DNA of 64,000 nt from Lactiplantibacillus paraplantarum (GTDB taxonomy: Bacteria > Bacillota > Bacilli > Lactobacillales > Lactobacillaceae), in the NCBI RefSeq assembly GCF_003641145.1, contig NZ_CP032744.1, forward strand, positions 620,001 through 684,000, written 5' to 3'. Below the pieces are notes generated by a model. The model was not told the origin of the DNA, did not search any database, and was given only the letters and a program-made list of their open reading frames with translations. This document shows positions 37,643-47,436 of this stretch, piece by piece; position 1 is the first letter of the stretch; each line of letters begins with the position of its first letter. A program made the translations under genes and the position numbers.

Positions 37643-40045
37643 ATGTCAGAAGCAAACTTACAAGAACAAATCCTGACTTTTTTGCAGGCTCATCCCGATC
37701 GCACTTATAGTGTCGAACAATTAACGGATGAATTGCATTTTACAGGCGCAACGGCGTTTACTTTTCTAGTAAAAGAACTTGCGAATATGGAACGTAAAAA
37801 ATTAGTTAGTACCGATGACCATGATCACTTCAAGCTGATTCAAGAGACGAAGACCGTTGAAGGCTCGTTTCATGGTAATGACAAGGGCTTCGGGTTCGTA
37901 CGTTACGATCCAGAATTGCCAGATATATACATTAATCCGGACAATACGCAGTTTGCGATTACCGGTGATGATGTAGCGGTTGAAATTATTCGGCCAGCCC
38001 GTCCCGGTTCCGATCGCGGCCCTGAAGGTAAAATCGTCAGCATCGTTAAGCGTAACTATACCCAAATTGTTGGTGCATATACGCCTAGCACTGATGAGGC
38101 TGGGTTCATTGGCTCCGTGGCGATTAAAGACAAGAAATTATCTAAATATCAGTTACTGATTACTGATCAAGGCTTGCACCCGACTGAAGGCGAAGTCATC
38201 ATTGCTGAAGTGGCTGCTTATCCCGAAGCTCAGCATCCAACGCGGATGATTGGGATCGCTAAGCAGGTGATTGGGAGTGTTGATGATCCTGGGATGGACG
38301 TCTTACAAGTGGTCTACCAACATGATGTTCCTTCAGTCTTCCCAGAAGAAGTGACGGATGAAGCTAATCGGATTCCGGATTACGTGACTGATGAGGAAAA
38401 GGCCGGCCGGGTCGACATTACGGACCAGCCATTAGTAACGATTGATGGCGCCGAATCTAAAGACTTGGATGACGCGGTCGTTGCTTGGCGCTTGCCAAAT
38501 GGGAACTTCCATCTAGGTGTTCACATTGCGGATGTCAGCCATTATGTCACCGAGAACTCTGAGTTAGACCGGGAAGCCTTCAAACGTGGGACATCGGTTT
38601 ACTTAACTGACCGTGTGATTCCAATGTTGCCACGGCGGCTATCCAATGGGATTTGTTCCTTAAATCCTGATGTTGAACGGTTAGCCATGAGTTGTGAGAT
38701 GGAAATTGATCAAACTGGGGAAATCGTTAACCATAAGATCTTCCAAAGTGTGATTCGTTCGCACGCTCGGATGACTTATGACGCCGTTAATCAGATTCTC
38801 GAAGCCCATGACCCCAAGACGCGTGAAAAGTATGCGGACTTGGTCGACATGTTTGATACGATGGGCGACTTACACCGCATCTTGTACAAGCATCGTCGTC
38901 ATCGTGGTGCCATTGATTTTGATGATAACGAAGCTAAAATTATCGTTGACGAAGCCGGTCATCCAATTGACATTCAATTACGGGTACGGGGCTTAGCTGA
39001 ACGAATGATCGAAAGTTTCATGTTAGCAGCTAACGAAACGGTTGCTAAGAATTATAGTCAACTCAAGGTTCCGTTTATCTACCGGGTGCACGAAACGCCT
39101 GATAGTGACCGGATGCTGAGTTTCTTTGAATTCGTTACTAACTTTGGTGTTAGTGTCAAGGGGAGTTCTAAGGACGTTAAGCCGAAGATGCTCCAAGACG
39201 TCTTGAAGAAGGTTGCTGGTAAGCCAGAAGAAGCTATGGTCTCGGTTATGATGCTGCGGAGTATGAAGCAGGCTCGGTACGCTGACCAGTCGCTTGGTCA
39301 CTTTGGGTTAGCGGCGCCATATTATACCCACTTTACGTCGCCAATTCGACGTTACCCAGATATGATGGTGCACCGTTTGATTCGTCATTATGCTGAAAAT
39401 GGTACTGGTGAAGATGCCCGGGCCCGTTACCGCGATAACTTGCCAAATATCGCGGAAACAACTTCTGATCATGAACGGCGTGGTATTGATACTGAACGCG
39501 ATGTTGATTCGATGAAGAAGGCTGAATATATGGCCGATCATGTTGGTGAAACGTTTGAAGCCGTTGTCGATTCAGTTATGAAGTTCGGTTTGTTCGTTGA
39601 ACTAGAAAATACCGTTGAAGGCTTAGTTCATATTAGTACGATGGACGACGACTACTACGAATATGTTGAAAAGCAACTAGCGTTAGTTGGTCGTAAGACA
39701 AAACGGACGTTTAGGATTGGTCAACCCGTCAAAGTTCAATTGATGCGGGTTGATAAGAATCAACGCGAAGTCGACTTTAAGTTGTTGAATCCAGAAGAAG
39801 CACCGAAGACCGATTTATTACCAAAACGGGAACATCATGATAACTATCGTGGTAATAACCGTCGTGGTGGTAATACTAGTAATTATCGTCGCAATGGCAA
39901 TAATAATAATCGGAGCAATGATCATCGTGATGGTAATAACAATAACCATCGTAATGGCAATAGCAATGGTCGTCGGAATAACAATAATAACAATCACAGT
40001 AGTAACAACAATAATCGGCGGTCAACAACCGATCGTCGACGTTAA
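37643..40045 (+). CDS. rnr: Ribonuclease R with Asn/Arg-rich tail
   Basis: 3'-5' exoribonuclease that degrades structured RNA and, with tmRNA and SmpB, defective mRNA. 800 residues: N-terminal winged helix (residues 8-70), cold-shock domains, RNB catalytic domain with the Asp cluster SKDLDDAV near 275 and GVHIADVSHYV near 292, S1 domain (about 630-712). After residue 726 comes an unusual 74-residue low-complexity tail of Asn, Arg, Gly, His and Ser with no acidic core, longer and more Asn-rich than the Lys-rich tail of most RNase R proteins. GAGGT precedes the ATG. smpB follows after 25 bases. Confidence 0.96.
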   Translation: MSEANLQEQILTFLQAHPDRTYSVEQLTDELHFTGATAFTFLVKELANMERKKLVSTDDHDHFKLIQETKTVEGSFHGNDKGFGFVRYDPELPDIYINPDNTQFAITGDDVAVEIIRPARPGSDRGPEGKIVSIVKRNYTQIVGAYTPSTDEAGFIGSVAIKDKKLSKYQLLITDQGLHPTEGEVIIAEVAAYPEAQHPTRMIGIAKQVIGSVDDPGMDVLQVVYQHDVPSVFPEEVTDEANRIPDYVTDEEKAGRVDITDQPLVTIDGAESKDLDDAVVAWRLPNGNFHLGVHIADVSHYVTENSELDREAFKRGTSVYLTDRVIPMLPRRLSNGICSLNPDVERLAMSCEMEIDQTGEIVNHKIFQSVIRSHARMTYDAVNQILEAHDPKTREKYADLVDMFDTMGDLHRILYKHRRHRGAIDFDDNEAKIIVDEAGHPIDIQLRVRGLAERMIESFMLAANETVAKNYSQLKVPFIYRVHETPDSDRMLSFFEFVTNFGVSVKGSSKDVKPKMLQDVLKKVAGKPEEAMVSVMMLRSMKQARYADQSLGHFGLAAPYYTHFTSPIRRYPDMMVHRLIRHYAENGTGEDARARYRDNLPNIAETTSDHERRGIDTERDVDSMKKAEYMADHVGETFEAVVDSVMKFGLFVELENTVEGLVHISTMDDDYYEYVEKQLALVGRKTKRTFRIGQPVKVQLMRVDKNQREVDFKLLNPEEAPKTDLLPKREHHDNYRGNNRRGGNTSNYRRNGNNNNRSNDHRDGNNNNHRNGNSNGRRNNNNNNHSSNNNNRRSTTDRRR

Positions 40046-40070
40046 TTTTTAAGTAAGGGGATGTGCGGCA

Positions 40071-40541
40071 ATGGCCAAACAACACGGTAAGCACCCAGAT
40101 ACCGCCCTCGCTCAAAATCGGAAAGCACGCCATGACTACGCTGTTGAGGAAACCTATGAAGCTGGTATTGCGCTGACGGGGACGGAAATCAAATCCGTTC
40201 GCGATCGGCGGGTCAACTTAAAGGATGGTTTCGTTCAAGTTCGCAACGGTGAAGCCTGGATGCAAAACGTTCACATTAGTCCGTTTAAAGAGGGTAACCG
40301 TTATAACGTTGACCCGTTGCGGTCCCGGAAACTATTGCTGCATAAGAAAGAAATCAGTAAGTTAGGTGCAGCAACGATGACTAAGGGTGTGACGATTATT
40401 CCACTTAAGATGTATCTCAAGCATGGATTTGCGAAAGTCTTAATTGGAGTCGCTCACGGGAAACGGGAATACGACAAACGGCAAGATATTAAGAAACGCG
40501 AACAGCAGCGTCAAATCGACCGGGTTATGAAACATTACTAG
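40071..40541 (+). CDS. smpB: SsrA-binding protein
   Basis: Binds tmRNA and brings it to stalled ribosomes. 156 residues: [20 protein letters not shown] at the N-terminus, [20 protein letters not shown] near 66, and a basic C-terminal tail ([18 protein letters not shown]) that enters the mRNA channel. AAGGGGAT precedes the ATG. Co-transcribed with rnr; the pair acts in trans-translation. The ssrA gene itself is not in this window. Confidence 0.97.
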   Translation: MAKQHGKHPDTALAQNRKARHDYAVEETYEAGIALTGTEIKSVRDRRVNLKDGFVQVRNGEAWMQNVHISPFKEGNRYNVDPLRSRKLLLHKKEISKLGAATMTKGVTIIPLKMYLKHGFAKVLIGVAHGKREYDKRQDIKKREQQRQIDRVMKHY

Positions 40542-40551
40542 GCTCGTCATT

Positions 40552-40600
40552 AATAGCACTCATAACGATTCAGATTCAATCGTTATGAGGCTATTTTTTT
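40552..40600 (+). terminator. rnr-smpB terminator
   Basis: AATAGCACTCATAACGAT pairs with ATCGTTATGAGGCTATT with one mismatch, followed by seven T. Confidence 0.93.
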
Positions 40601-40676
40601 GTGTCTCATCATAGCTCGGAAAATTTTAAAACATAAAATTGGCTGATTTTTCATCAGAATCTTTTTAAAAACAACC

Positions 40677-40703
40677 AATTTACTTTATTTTATTAAGTAA
40701 ATT
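40677..40703. promoter_or_regulatory. Inverted repeat upstream of glutamine transporter genes
   Basis: AATTTACTT, nine bases, AAGTAAATT: a perfect 9+9 palindrome in an AT-rich region, about 55 bases upstream of the -35. It has operator-like form; the regulator is unknown. Confidence 0.5.
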
Positions 40704-40756
40704 ACTAATGATAGCGACCTCATTAAAGCTAAATTAAAAAAATATAATAAAACAGA

Positions 40757-40785
40757 TTGGTCGCGAGGCATGAATTATGTTATAT
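40757..40785 (+). promoter_or_regulatory. Promoter of glutamine transporter operon
   Basis: TTGGTC (40757-40762), 17 bases, TTATAT (40780-40785), about 45 bases before the start codon of the SBP-permease gene. Confidence 0.65.
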
Positions 40786-40830
40786 TTTATGACATACCGT
40801 TCCGGTAAACTATTTGAGGAGGTCTCGTCG

Positions 40831-42267
40831 ATGAGAAAGTGGCATGTTGCGGTTGTCATGTTGTTAGCAGCGCTGGGAAGCTGGTTTGCGGTTGGTACCC
40901 AGGCACAGGCTAAGACGTACACCATTGCAACGGATACAACCTTTGCGCCGTTCGAATTTCAGGTCAAGGGTGGTCAGTACAAGGGAATTGATATTGATAT
41001 TTTAAAGGCGATTGCCAAAAAAGAGAATTTCAATTATAAATTAAAAGCACTTAGTTTTGGTGCCGCTGTCCAGCAACTTAGTGCGAACCAAGTTGACGGG
41101 GTGATTGCCGGAATGAATATTACGGCCGAACGGAAGCAGACGTTTGATTTTTCAGACGCTTACTATACGTCCGGAGTGGTTATGGCTGTTGCCAAAGATA
41201 GTAAGGTCAAAACGTTTAAGGATTTAAAAGGCAAAACCGTCGCCCTTAAAACAGGGACAGCCGGTGCGACCTATGCGAAATCGATTCAAAGCAAGTATGG
41301 GTTTAAAATCAAGTATTTCAACGACTCAAATAACATGTATAACGATGTTAAGGTCGGTAATTCAGCGGCTTGTTTTGAAGATTATCCTGTGATGTCGTAC
41401 GGTATCAAGAACGGTATTGCGTTGAAGATCGTTTCTAAGCAACACGAAGCGGGCGACTATGGTTTCGCGGTTAAAAAGGGTAAAAATGCGGAACTGTTAA
41501 AAAAATTTAACGCTGGTCTCAAAGCGATTAAAGCGGATGGGACTTACAAAAAGATCATTAATAAGTACTTGAAGTCTAGTGAAGCCTCTTTGACTGGCGA
41601 AGATGCAAGTAGTCGGACATTTGTTGGGCTTTTTACCCAAAACTTGGACACGATTGGTTCAGGACTATGGATGACGCTTGAATTAACCGTTATTTCAATT
41701 ATTTTAGCCACTATCCTAGGATTGATTCTTGGTGTCTTGGGTGTGATGCCTGGTAAGCTTGGTCCGGCCATCTCAAGTACAATTATTTATATTTTCCGCG
41801 GAATGCCGTTAATGGTGTTGGCCTTCTTTATTTACATTGGTTTTCCAGATTTGATTGGTCATGGGTTTAAGATTCCCGCCTTCGTTGCTGGGATGATTAC
41901 CTTGATGCTGAATGAAGGGGCGTATACGGGGGCCTTCGTTAAGGGCGGCTTTGCTGCCGTTGATGATGGTCAAATGGAAGCGGCCCGCTCACTAGGATTG
42001 CCATACTGGACCGCCATGCGCAAGGTCATTATGCCACAGGGAATTCGCATTATGATTCCATCATTCATTAACCAATTTATTATCACATTGAAGGATACGT
42101 CGATTCTGTCAGTTATCGGGATTGTAGAATTGACGCAAACTGGGACGTTGATTATCGCCCGTAACTTTGAAGGCTTTAAGATTTGGTTGATGATTGCGAT
42201 TATTTACTTGATTATCATTACGTTATTAACATGGTTGTCTAACTGGGTTCAAAGGAGGATTAACTAA
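40831..42267 (+). CDS. Glutamine-type ABC transporter, fused substrate-binding and permease protein
   Basis: 478-residue fusion. A signal sequence (residues 1-27, ending near TQAQAKT) leads to a family-3 solute-binding domain ([31 protein letters not shown], about residues 28-235), then a permease domain with about five helices and the EAA loop [21 protein letters not shown] near 385-405. Both functions in one chain are typical of GlnPQ in lactic acid bacteria. Polar amino acid uptake is sure; glutamine or glutamate as substrate is by family. ATG 40831 after TGAGGAGG is the start; the frame upstream is not coding. Two bases before glnQ. Confidence 0.92.
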   Translation: MRKWHVAVVMLLAALGSWFAVGTQAQAKTYTIATDTTFAPFEFQVKGGQYKGIDIDILKAIAKKENFNYKLKALSFGAAVQQLSANQVDGVIAGMNITAERKQTFDFSDAYYTSGVVMAVAKDSKVKTFKDLKGKTVALKTGTAGATYAKSIQSKYGFKIKYFNDSNNMYNDVKVGNSAACFEDYPVMSYGIKNGIALKIVSKQHEAGDYGFAVKKGKNAELLKKFNAGLKAIKADGTYKKIINKYLKSSEASLTGEDASSRTFVGLFTQNLDTIGSGLWMTLELTVISIILATILGLILGVLGVMPGKLGPAISSTIIYIFRGMPLMVLAFFIYIGFPDLIGHGFKIPAFVAGMITLMLNEGAYTGAFVKGGFAAVDDGQMEAARSLGLPYWTAMRKVIMPQGIRIMIPSFINQFIITLKDTSILSVIGIVELTQTGTLIIARNFEGFKIWLMIAIIYLIIITLLTWLSNWVQRRIN

Positions 42268-42269
42268 GC

Positions 42270-43004
42270 ATGGCGAAAGTAATTGTCAAAGATTTGCACA
42301 AGAGTTACGGTGATAACGAAGTCTTGAAGGGGTTAAACCTCGAAGTTCAAGATAACGAAGTCGTCTGCATGATTGGACCATCTGGCTCAGGCAAGAGCAC
42401 GTTTTTACGGTGTTTAAATGATTTGGAAGTTCCGACACAAGGCCAAGTTGTTATTAGTGGTTATGACCTTTCCGACAAAGGGACGAATATTAATTTGGTC
42501 CGTGAAAATATTGGGATGGTGTTTCAACATTTTAACTTATTCCCACATTTGTCAGTGTTACAAAACATCACTTTAGCGCCGACTCAACTCAAAAAAGAAA
42601 GCCAACAGGAAGCTGAGAAAACGGCTCGTGATTTGCTTGCAACGGTTGGATTGTCCGATAAAGCGGATGCCATGCCTAAATCCTTATCTGGTGGTCAGAA
42701 GCAACGAGTGGCGATTGCCCGTGCACTAGCCATGCATCCGAAAATCATGCTGTTTGATGAACCAACATCAGCACTTGACCCGGAAATGGTCGGTGATGTG
42801 TTGGATGTTATGAAAAAATTGGCGGCGGACGGTATGACGATGATCGTGGTCACCCATGAAATGGGCTTTGCTAAGGAAGTCGCTGATCGGGTCGTCTTCA
42901 TGGCGGACGGTTTGATTCAGGAGACGGGGAAGCCAGACGATGTATTCGAACATCCACAAAGCCCTCGGTTACAAGATTTCTTACAAAAAGTTATTAATGT
43001 TTAG
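42270..43004 (+). CDS. glnQ: Glutamine-type ABC transporter ATPase
   Basis: Cytoplasmic ATPase partner of the fused protein upstream, 244 residues: Walker [10 protein letters not shown] near residue 37, Q-loop FQHFNLFPH near 88, signature LSGGQKQR near 139, Walker [14 protein letters not shown] near 159, switch His in [11 protein letters not shown]. The pattern HFNLFPH and TSALDPE is that of polar amino acid ATPases. AAAGGAGG lies at the end of the previous gene, so translation is coupled. Confidence 0.95.
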   Translation: MAKVIVKDLHKSYGDNEVLKGLNLEVQDNEVVCMIGPSGSGKSTFLRCLNDLEVPTQGQVVISGYDLSDKGTNINLVRENIGMVFQHFNLFPHLSVLQNITLAPTQLKKESQQEAEKTARDLLATVGLSDKADAMPKSLSGGQKQRVAIARALAMHPKIMLFDEPTSALDPEMVGDVLDVMKKLAADGMTMIVVTHEMGFAKEVADRVVFMADGLIQETGKPDDVFEHPQSPRLQDFLQKVINV

Positions 43005-43019
43005 AAATTATTGCTAAAA

Positions 43020-43052
43020 AAGGATCTCGGAATAAATTCCGGGGTCCTTTTT
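43020..43052 (+). terminator. Glutamine transporter terminator
   Basis: AGGATCTCGGAAT pairs with ATTCCGGGGTCCT (two wobble or mismatch positions) and is followed by TTTTT. It lies between convergent genes. Confidence 0.85.
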
Positions 43053-43079
43053 GGTCGCACTCATTCATCCTAGAAGGAA

Positions 43080-43643
43080 TTAGTGTTGTGCCGCTTTGTG
43101 GCGTGGTGTTAACGTATAGTTACTTTCACCGAAACTAACCTTTAAGCCTTTTTTAGCAACTGGAGCTTGATTACGATTGGTTGGTTTTTGCCAGTGATCT
43201 AAGATGGCTGCAATGCAAATGCAGAGTGGTTCTGTTGATTGATCAGTAATTGCTAATTCAAATGCTTCGCCATTCGTAGTGACAACGGGGCGCATCGTCA
43301 TGATCAGTTCAGTACCATGATAGATACGGTAATTTTCAGCACTTAAACTGCCCATGATAATCCAACGAAGTTTACGAACATACAACATTTCGTGCCAGAA
43401 TCCTAATGTTTTACTGATCGAACCGACATTTTGACGGTTATAATATAAATCAAATTTCGGCAATAATCCAAGGGACGTCTGCCGAATCTCAGCAAGTAGT
43501 TCACCTTGAATAGCATATAAACTAAGCGCGTCTTGGCGCCGCCCCCAGCGTCCCACTAAGAGGTAATGGGACTGATTATGCGCATCGCGAACAATTCGCG
43601 CACCCTGGGCAAAGCTATTGCGGCTGAAATATAGTTTGCGCAT
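43080..43643 (-). CDS. LURP-one-related (tubby-like fold) protein
   Basis: 187-residue soluble protein with repeated short beta-strand patterns (LYAIQGELLAEIRQTSLG, FDLYYNRQNVGSISKTLG, NYRIYHGTELIMTMR), as in the LURP-one/YxjI family, whose fold resembles tubby C-terminal domains. The last 30 residues are basic. Its role is not known. ATG 43643 is preferred over TTG 43649, since GGAGG ends six bases before the ATG. It is followed upstream by the HAD gene on the same strand, 23 bases away, so they may form an operon. Confidence 0.65.
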   Translation of the reverse strand: MRKLYFSRNSFAQGARIVRDAHNQSHYLLVGRWGRRQDALSLYAIQGELLAEIRQTSLGLLPKFDLYYNRQNVGSISKTLGFWHEMLYVRKLRWIIMGSLSAENYRIYHGTELIMTMRPVVTTNGEAFELAITDQSTEPLCICIAAILDHWQKPTNRNQAPVAKKGLKVSFGESNYTLTPRHKAAQH

Positions 43644-43666
43644 CTTCAACCTCCGTTCTCTAGAAA

Positions 43667-44536
43667 CTATTGTTTAGCGAGTACTTCCAGGATGGCTTTG
43701 CCGACACCGTCATTGACATTCGTATCGGTAATGTAGCGTGCTAGTTGTTTGACTTCGGGACTAGCATTACCCATGGCGTAACTCACACCGGCCAATTCCA
43801 GCATTGAGACGTCATTATTATTATCGCCAATTGCCATGACATCACTCATTGGTGTGTTAAGCATATTGGCGTATCGTTCTACGGCGATTCCCTTTTGGGC
43901 ATTAATATTGTTGATTTCAATATTGGATGCAGATGAGGAAGTGATCTTGAGGGACGAGTGTTTGGCAAGAATTTCGTCACTGAGCGGCTTGAGTTTGCTA
44001 GGACCGGCTTCACTGAAGGCAATGATCTTCATGACGTGTTTAGTGGGATCCGCTAGTAATTCGTTGTAATTAGCCACATAATTAATATCCATCAACTCTA
44101 AGCGCGCTGAAGCAAGTGAAACGGCAATTTTGAAAGTTGTATCTGGATTTAAATTAGTTAGGAGATGGGCAATTTGCTCGATTCGTTTGGCCTTGCTGTT
44201 AGAGTAAATACCGTCACTACCAACGACTTCGAAGTAGTAACCTTTGGAAGTTAAGGTATGGAACACGGCCCGGGCGACACTATTGGTGATTGGAACCATG
44301 TCGAGCATTTTACCGGAGGCATCGTAAACTTCCGCACCATTTAGAGTGATCAGAGGAGCAGTAATACCTTGGGCGGCCAGGAGTGGCTGGGCTTCAGAGA
44401 ACCGGCGTCCGGTTGAAACGATAAAGTGCACGCCTTGCTGTTGTGCTTGACGGATGGCTTCAGCGTTAAAATCCGAAACGACCATTTCGTTGTTGAGTAA
44501 TGTTCCGTCCATATCAGAGGCGATAATCGAAATCAT
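43667..44536 (-). CDS. Cof-type HAD phosphatase
   Basis: Haloacid-dehalogenase hydrolase of the Cof/YidA group, 289 residues. Motif I is SDMDGTLLN at residue 7, motif II VSTGRRF near 40, the Lys of motif III lies in the cap region, and motif IV is AIGDNNNDVSMLELAG near 237. Such enzymes dephosphorylate sugar phosphates or cofactors such as PLP and FMN; substrate is not known. AAGGATG lies before the ATG. Downstream is the LURP-like gene. Confidence 0.9.
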   Translation of the reverse strand: MISIIASDMDGTLLNNEMVVSDFNAEAIRQAQQQGVHFIVSTGRRFSEAQPLLAAQGITAPLITLNGAEVYDASGKMLDMVPITNSVARAVFHTLTSKGYYFEVVGSDGIYSNSKAKRIEQIAHLLTNLNPDTTFKIAVSLASARLELMDINYVANYNELLADPTKHVMKIIAFSEAGPSKLKPLSDEILAKHSSLKITSSSASNIEINNINAQKGIAVERYANMLNTPMSDVMAIGDNNNDVSMLELAGVSYAMGNASPEVKQLARYITDTNVNDGVGKAILEVLAKQ

Positions 44537-44651
44537 GTTGTCACATCCTTAGTTGTTTTAATAATTACATTCTAACATGTTTGCGTCTGAATACAGAATT
44601 ATTATCATTAGTGGTTTTGGTTATGATACAATAAAGCAAGAGGTGTTAAGG

Positions 44652-45344
44652 ATGAAAGCGTTTATTCACACGGACTGGTGGGACGTCTTAAAACCAGAGT
44701 TTGAGAAGCCGTATTACCACCAATTACACGAATTTTTGAAAAATGAATACCGGACGAAAAATATTCACCCAGATATGTATAATATTTTTCAGGCCTTTGA
44801 ATGGACGCCGTTTGCAGATACAAAGGTTGTTATTTTAGGTCAAGACCCATATCATGGCCCTGGTCAGGCACACGGACTGAGCTTTTCCGTACTTCCCGGT
44901 GTAGCTGTGCCACCATCGTTAGTTAATATCTACAAAGAATTACAAGACGATGTTGGCTGTACGCCGGTAGATCATGGTTATTTGGAGAGTTGGGCCAAGC
45001 AGGGGGTCCTATTACTGAACTCTGTGTTGACTGTTCAAAATGGCGTGGCTTTTTCCCATGCTGGTAAGGGCTGGGAACAGCTGACTGACGTTGCTATTCG
45101 ACGGTTATCAGAACGGTCAACCCCAGTGGTCTTTATTTTGTGGGGCAAGGCGGCGCGGTCTAAGATTAAGCTGATTGATACGCAGACGAACGTGGTGTTA
45201 CAAGCACCGCATCCTAGTCCACTGTCAGCTTATCGGGGCTTCTTCGGTTCTAAACCATTTTCAAAGACTAACATTGCGTTAACATCCTTCGGCGAACAGC
45301 CAATTAATTGGCAGTTACCAGCGCACGTCAATCTAGAGCATTAA
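44652..45344 (+). CDS. ung: Uracil-DNA glycosylase
   Basis: Base-excision repair enzyme removing uracil from DNA, 230 residues. The water-activating motif [18 protein letters not shown] (catalytic Asp) is near residue 66 and the C-terminal [13 protein letters not shown] (His and minor-groove loop) near 187. ATG 44652 is chosen because the protein family starts close to the [10 protein letters not shown] region; the longer frame to 44577 is not supported. 23 bases before pta. Confidence 0.97.
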   Translation: MKAFIHTDWWDVLKPEFEKPYYHQLHEFLKNEYRTKNIHPDMYNIFQAFEWTPFADTKVVILGQDPYHGPGQAHGLSFSVLPGVAVPPSLVNIYKELQDDVGCTPVDHGYLESWAKQGVLLLNSVLTVQNGVAFSHAGKGWEQLTDVAIRRLSERSTPVVFILWGKAARSKIKLIDTQTNVVLQAPHPSPLSAYRGFFGSKPFSKTNIALTSFGEQPINWQLPAHVNLEH

Positions 45345-45367
45345 TTAATTTATTGGAGGGTTATCAC

Positions 45368-46345
45368 ATGGATTTATTTGAGTCATTAGCACAAAAAATT
45401 ACTGGTAAAGATCAAACAATTGTTTTCCCTGAAGGAACTGAACCCCGAATTGTCGGTGCGGCGGCGCGATTAGCAGCAGATGGTCTCGTCAAGCCAATCG
45501 TTTTAGGCCCAGTAGACAAGGTTCAGGCTGTGGCTAACGATTTGAATGCTGATTTAGCGGGTGTTCAAGTTCTTGATCCTGCGACATACCCGGCTGAAGA
45601 TAAACAAGCGATGCTGGACGCCCTGGTAGAACGGCGGAAAGGTAAGAATACGCCGGAACAAGCAAGTAAGATGCTAGAAGATGAAAATTATTTTGGAACA
45701 ATGCTTGTTTATATGGGGAAAGCGGATGGGATGGTCTCAGGTGCCATCCATCCAACTGGTGATACGGTACGGCCAGCTTTACAAATTATTAAGACTAAGC
45801 CTGGTTCACACCGGATTTCTGGGGCTTTCATTATGCAAAAGGGTGAAGAACGCTATGTCTTTGCTGATTGTGCCATCAACATTGACCCAGATGCGGACAC
45901 GTTAGCAGAAATTGCCACTCAGAGTGCCGCGACTGCTAAGGTCTTTGATATTGATCCGAAAGTTGCAATGCTTAGCTTCTCGACTAAGGGTTCAGCAAAG
46001 GGTGATATGGTGACTAAGGTTCAGGAAGCAACGGCAAAGGCCCAGGCTGCTGAACCTGAATTAGCCATCGATGGGGAACTTCAATTTGATGCCGCCTTCG
46101 TTGAAAAAGTTGGTTTGCAAAAAGCACCGGGTTCTAAAGTGGCTGGTCATGCCAACGTCTTTGTTTTCCCAGAACTCCAATCTGGTAATATTGGTTATAA
46201 AATTGCGCAACGGTTTGGTCATTTTGAAGCCGTGGGCCCGGTCTTACAAGGCCTAAATAAGCCGGTTTCCGACTTATCACGTGGATGCAGTGAAGAAGAC
46301 GTCTATAAGGTTGCAATCATTACAGCGGCCCAAGGATTAGCTTAA
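45368..46345 (+). CDS. pta: Phosphate acetyltransferase
   Basis: Interconverts acetyl-CoA and acetyl phosphate, part of acetate and ATP formation in heterolactic and pyruvate metabolism. 325 residues: IVFPEGTEPRIVGAA near residue 18, GMVSGAIHPTGDTVRPALQI near 124 (phosphate and CoA region), and FVFPELQSGNIGYKIAQR near 270. TGGAGGG precedes ATG 45368; the open frame upstream overlaps ung and is not coding. Probably co-transcribed with ung; ends at a strong terminator. Confidence 0.97.
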   Translation: MDLFESLAQKITGKDQTIVFPEGTEPRIVGAAARLAADGLVKPIVLGPVDKVQAVANDLNADLAGVQVLDPATYPAEDKQAMLDALVERRKGKNTPEQASKMLEDENYFGTMLVYMGKADGMVSGAIHPTGDTVRPALQIIKTKPGSHRISGAFIMQKGEERYVFADCAINIDPDADTLAEIATQSAATAKVFDIDPKVAMLSFSTKGSAKGDMVTKVQEATAKAQAAEPELAIDGELQFDAAFVEKVGLQKAPGSKVAGHANVFVFPELQSGNIGYKIAQRFGHFEAVGPVLQGLNKPVSDLSRGCSEEDVYKVAIITAAQGLA

Positions 46346-46363
46346 ACGACCATTTAGTTTGTT

Positions 46364-46412
46364 AAACGAGGGAAACTTCAGAGCTTGTACTTTGAAGTTT
46401 CCCTCGTTTTTT
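46364..46412 (+). terminator. pta terminator
   Basis: ACGAGGGAAACTTCA pairs perfectly with TGAAGTTTCCCTCGT around a 12-base loop and ends in six T. Its right arm overlaps the next promoter. Confidence 0.95.
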
Positions 46413-46419
46413 CTATAAT
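46391..46419 (+). promoter_or_regulatory. tsaE promoter overlapping the pta terminator
   Basis: TTTGAA (46391-46396), exactly 17 bases, perfect TATAAT (46414-46419). The -35 and spacer are the right arm of the terminator stem, so end of one unit and start of the next share the same bases. Confidence 0.72.
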
Positions 46420-46453
46420 AAAAGCAGTTAATTGGATGAGGAGTTGGAAGAAT

Positions 46454-46915
46454 ATGGAATCAATCACGGTGACGTCGCCGGAAGCTACCATGGCAATTGG
46501 GACAAAGCTAGGCCAATTAGTACAGCCCGGCGATCTGATCTTACTAGATGGTGATTTAGGTGCTGGTAAGACAACTTTTACAAAGGGGTTAGCTAAGGGC
46601 CTTGGGATTCCCAATAACGTTAAGAGTCCGACTTTTACGCTTATTCGTGAATATCATCAAGGACGATTGCCGCTGTATCATATGGATGTTTACCGCCTAG
46701 AAGATGGTGGTGCGGAAGATTTAGGGTTAGATGAATATTTTGATGGTGATGGAGTCAGCGTTGTGGAGTGGTCACAGTTTATTGACGACCTCTTGCCAGC
46801 GACGTACTTGCGAATTGCCATTAGCCGAAACACGGATGCTGACGATCAGCGGATTATGACATTTAAAGCCGCGGGTGAACATTATCAACAATTGGTTGAT
46901 CAATTGAAGGAGTGA
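46454..46915 (+). CDS. tsaE: tRNA threonylcarbamoyladenosine ATPase TsaE
   Basis: ATPase of the TsaBDE complex that makes t6A37 in tRNAs reading ANN codons. 153 residues: Walker A GDLGAGKTTFTKGLAKGL near residue 36, NVKSPTFTLIREY near 55, YHMDVYRLE near 75, and VVEWSQF near 103. Start ATG 46454 after GAGGAGTTGG. tsaB and tsaD are not in this window. It overlaps the GNAT gene's upstream codons, so the two are coupled. Confidence 0.94.
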   Translation: MESITVTSPEATMAIGTKLGQLVQPGDLILLDGDLGAGKTTFTKGLAKGLGIPNNVKSPTFTLIREYHQGRLPLYHMDVYRLEDGGAEDLGLDEYFDGDGVSVVEWSQFIDDLLPATYLRIAISRNTDADDQRIMTFKAAGEHYQQLVDQLKE

Positions 46916-46920
46916 CAACG

Positions 46921-47436
46921 ATGGCAGAAGAAGTTGTCGATGTACGACCTGCTGAAGTTGCGGATGCAACGCAACTATTAGCGCTGCTAGCTCAATTGGG
47001 ACGCGAAAGCAACACCTTTACGGTTGATGAAGGTATTGAAGATTTAAGTGAGACTGATGAACAGGAACAAATTGCACATATTAATGGTACAACGACCAAT
47101 ATTATTTTTGTTGCAACGCTAGCGTCACAACTGATCGGTGTTAGTACGGTGCAAGCCAGTACCGACTTTAGTGCTGCCCAGGGCGAGGTCGGGGTTGCGG
47201 TCCTGAAAGAATTTTGGGGCATGGGTCTCGGTACGGCCCTAATTGAGGAAGTCCTAGATTGGGCACGGAATTACAGTACATTGGAACGACTAGTGTTAAC
47301 TGTTCAGCTGCGAAACGTGCGTGCAATCAAGCTGTATCGGCGTTTGGGTTTTGAAAACTGCACCTCAACAAGTTATGACGTGGTCGATCCTACCGGTAAA
47401 CGGGTTGCAGCCATTGATATGGAAATGTGGGTTTAA
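46921..47436 (+). CDS. GNAT-family N-acetyltransferase
   Basis: 171-residue acetyl-CoA-dependent acetyltransferase. The CoA-binding motif A reads VAVLKEFWGMGLGTALIEEVL near residue 93, and motif B LRNVRAIKLYRRLGFENC near 131. It resembles the YkkB/RimI-like group, but the target is unknown. ATG 46921 with AGGAG eight bases upstream is preferred over GTG 46912, which overlaps the tsaE stop. In many Firmicutes rimI lies near tsa genes, yet the motifs do not prove RimI here. Confidence 0.85.
   Translation: MAEEVVDVRPAEVADATQLLALLAQLGRESNTFTVDEGIEDLSETDEQEQIAHINGTTTNIIFVATLASQLIGVSTVQASTDFSAAQGEVGVAVLKEFWGMGLGTALIEEVLDWARNYSTLERLVLTVQLRNVRAIKLYRRLGFENCTSTSYDVVDPTGKRVAAIDMEMWV

Noticed and set aside
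39876..40133. Tyr/Cys-rich reverse-strand frame at the end of rnr
   Set aside because: It is the mirror of the Asn/Arg-rich low-complexity tail and has no ribosome site.
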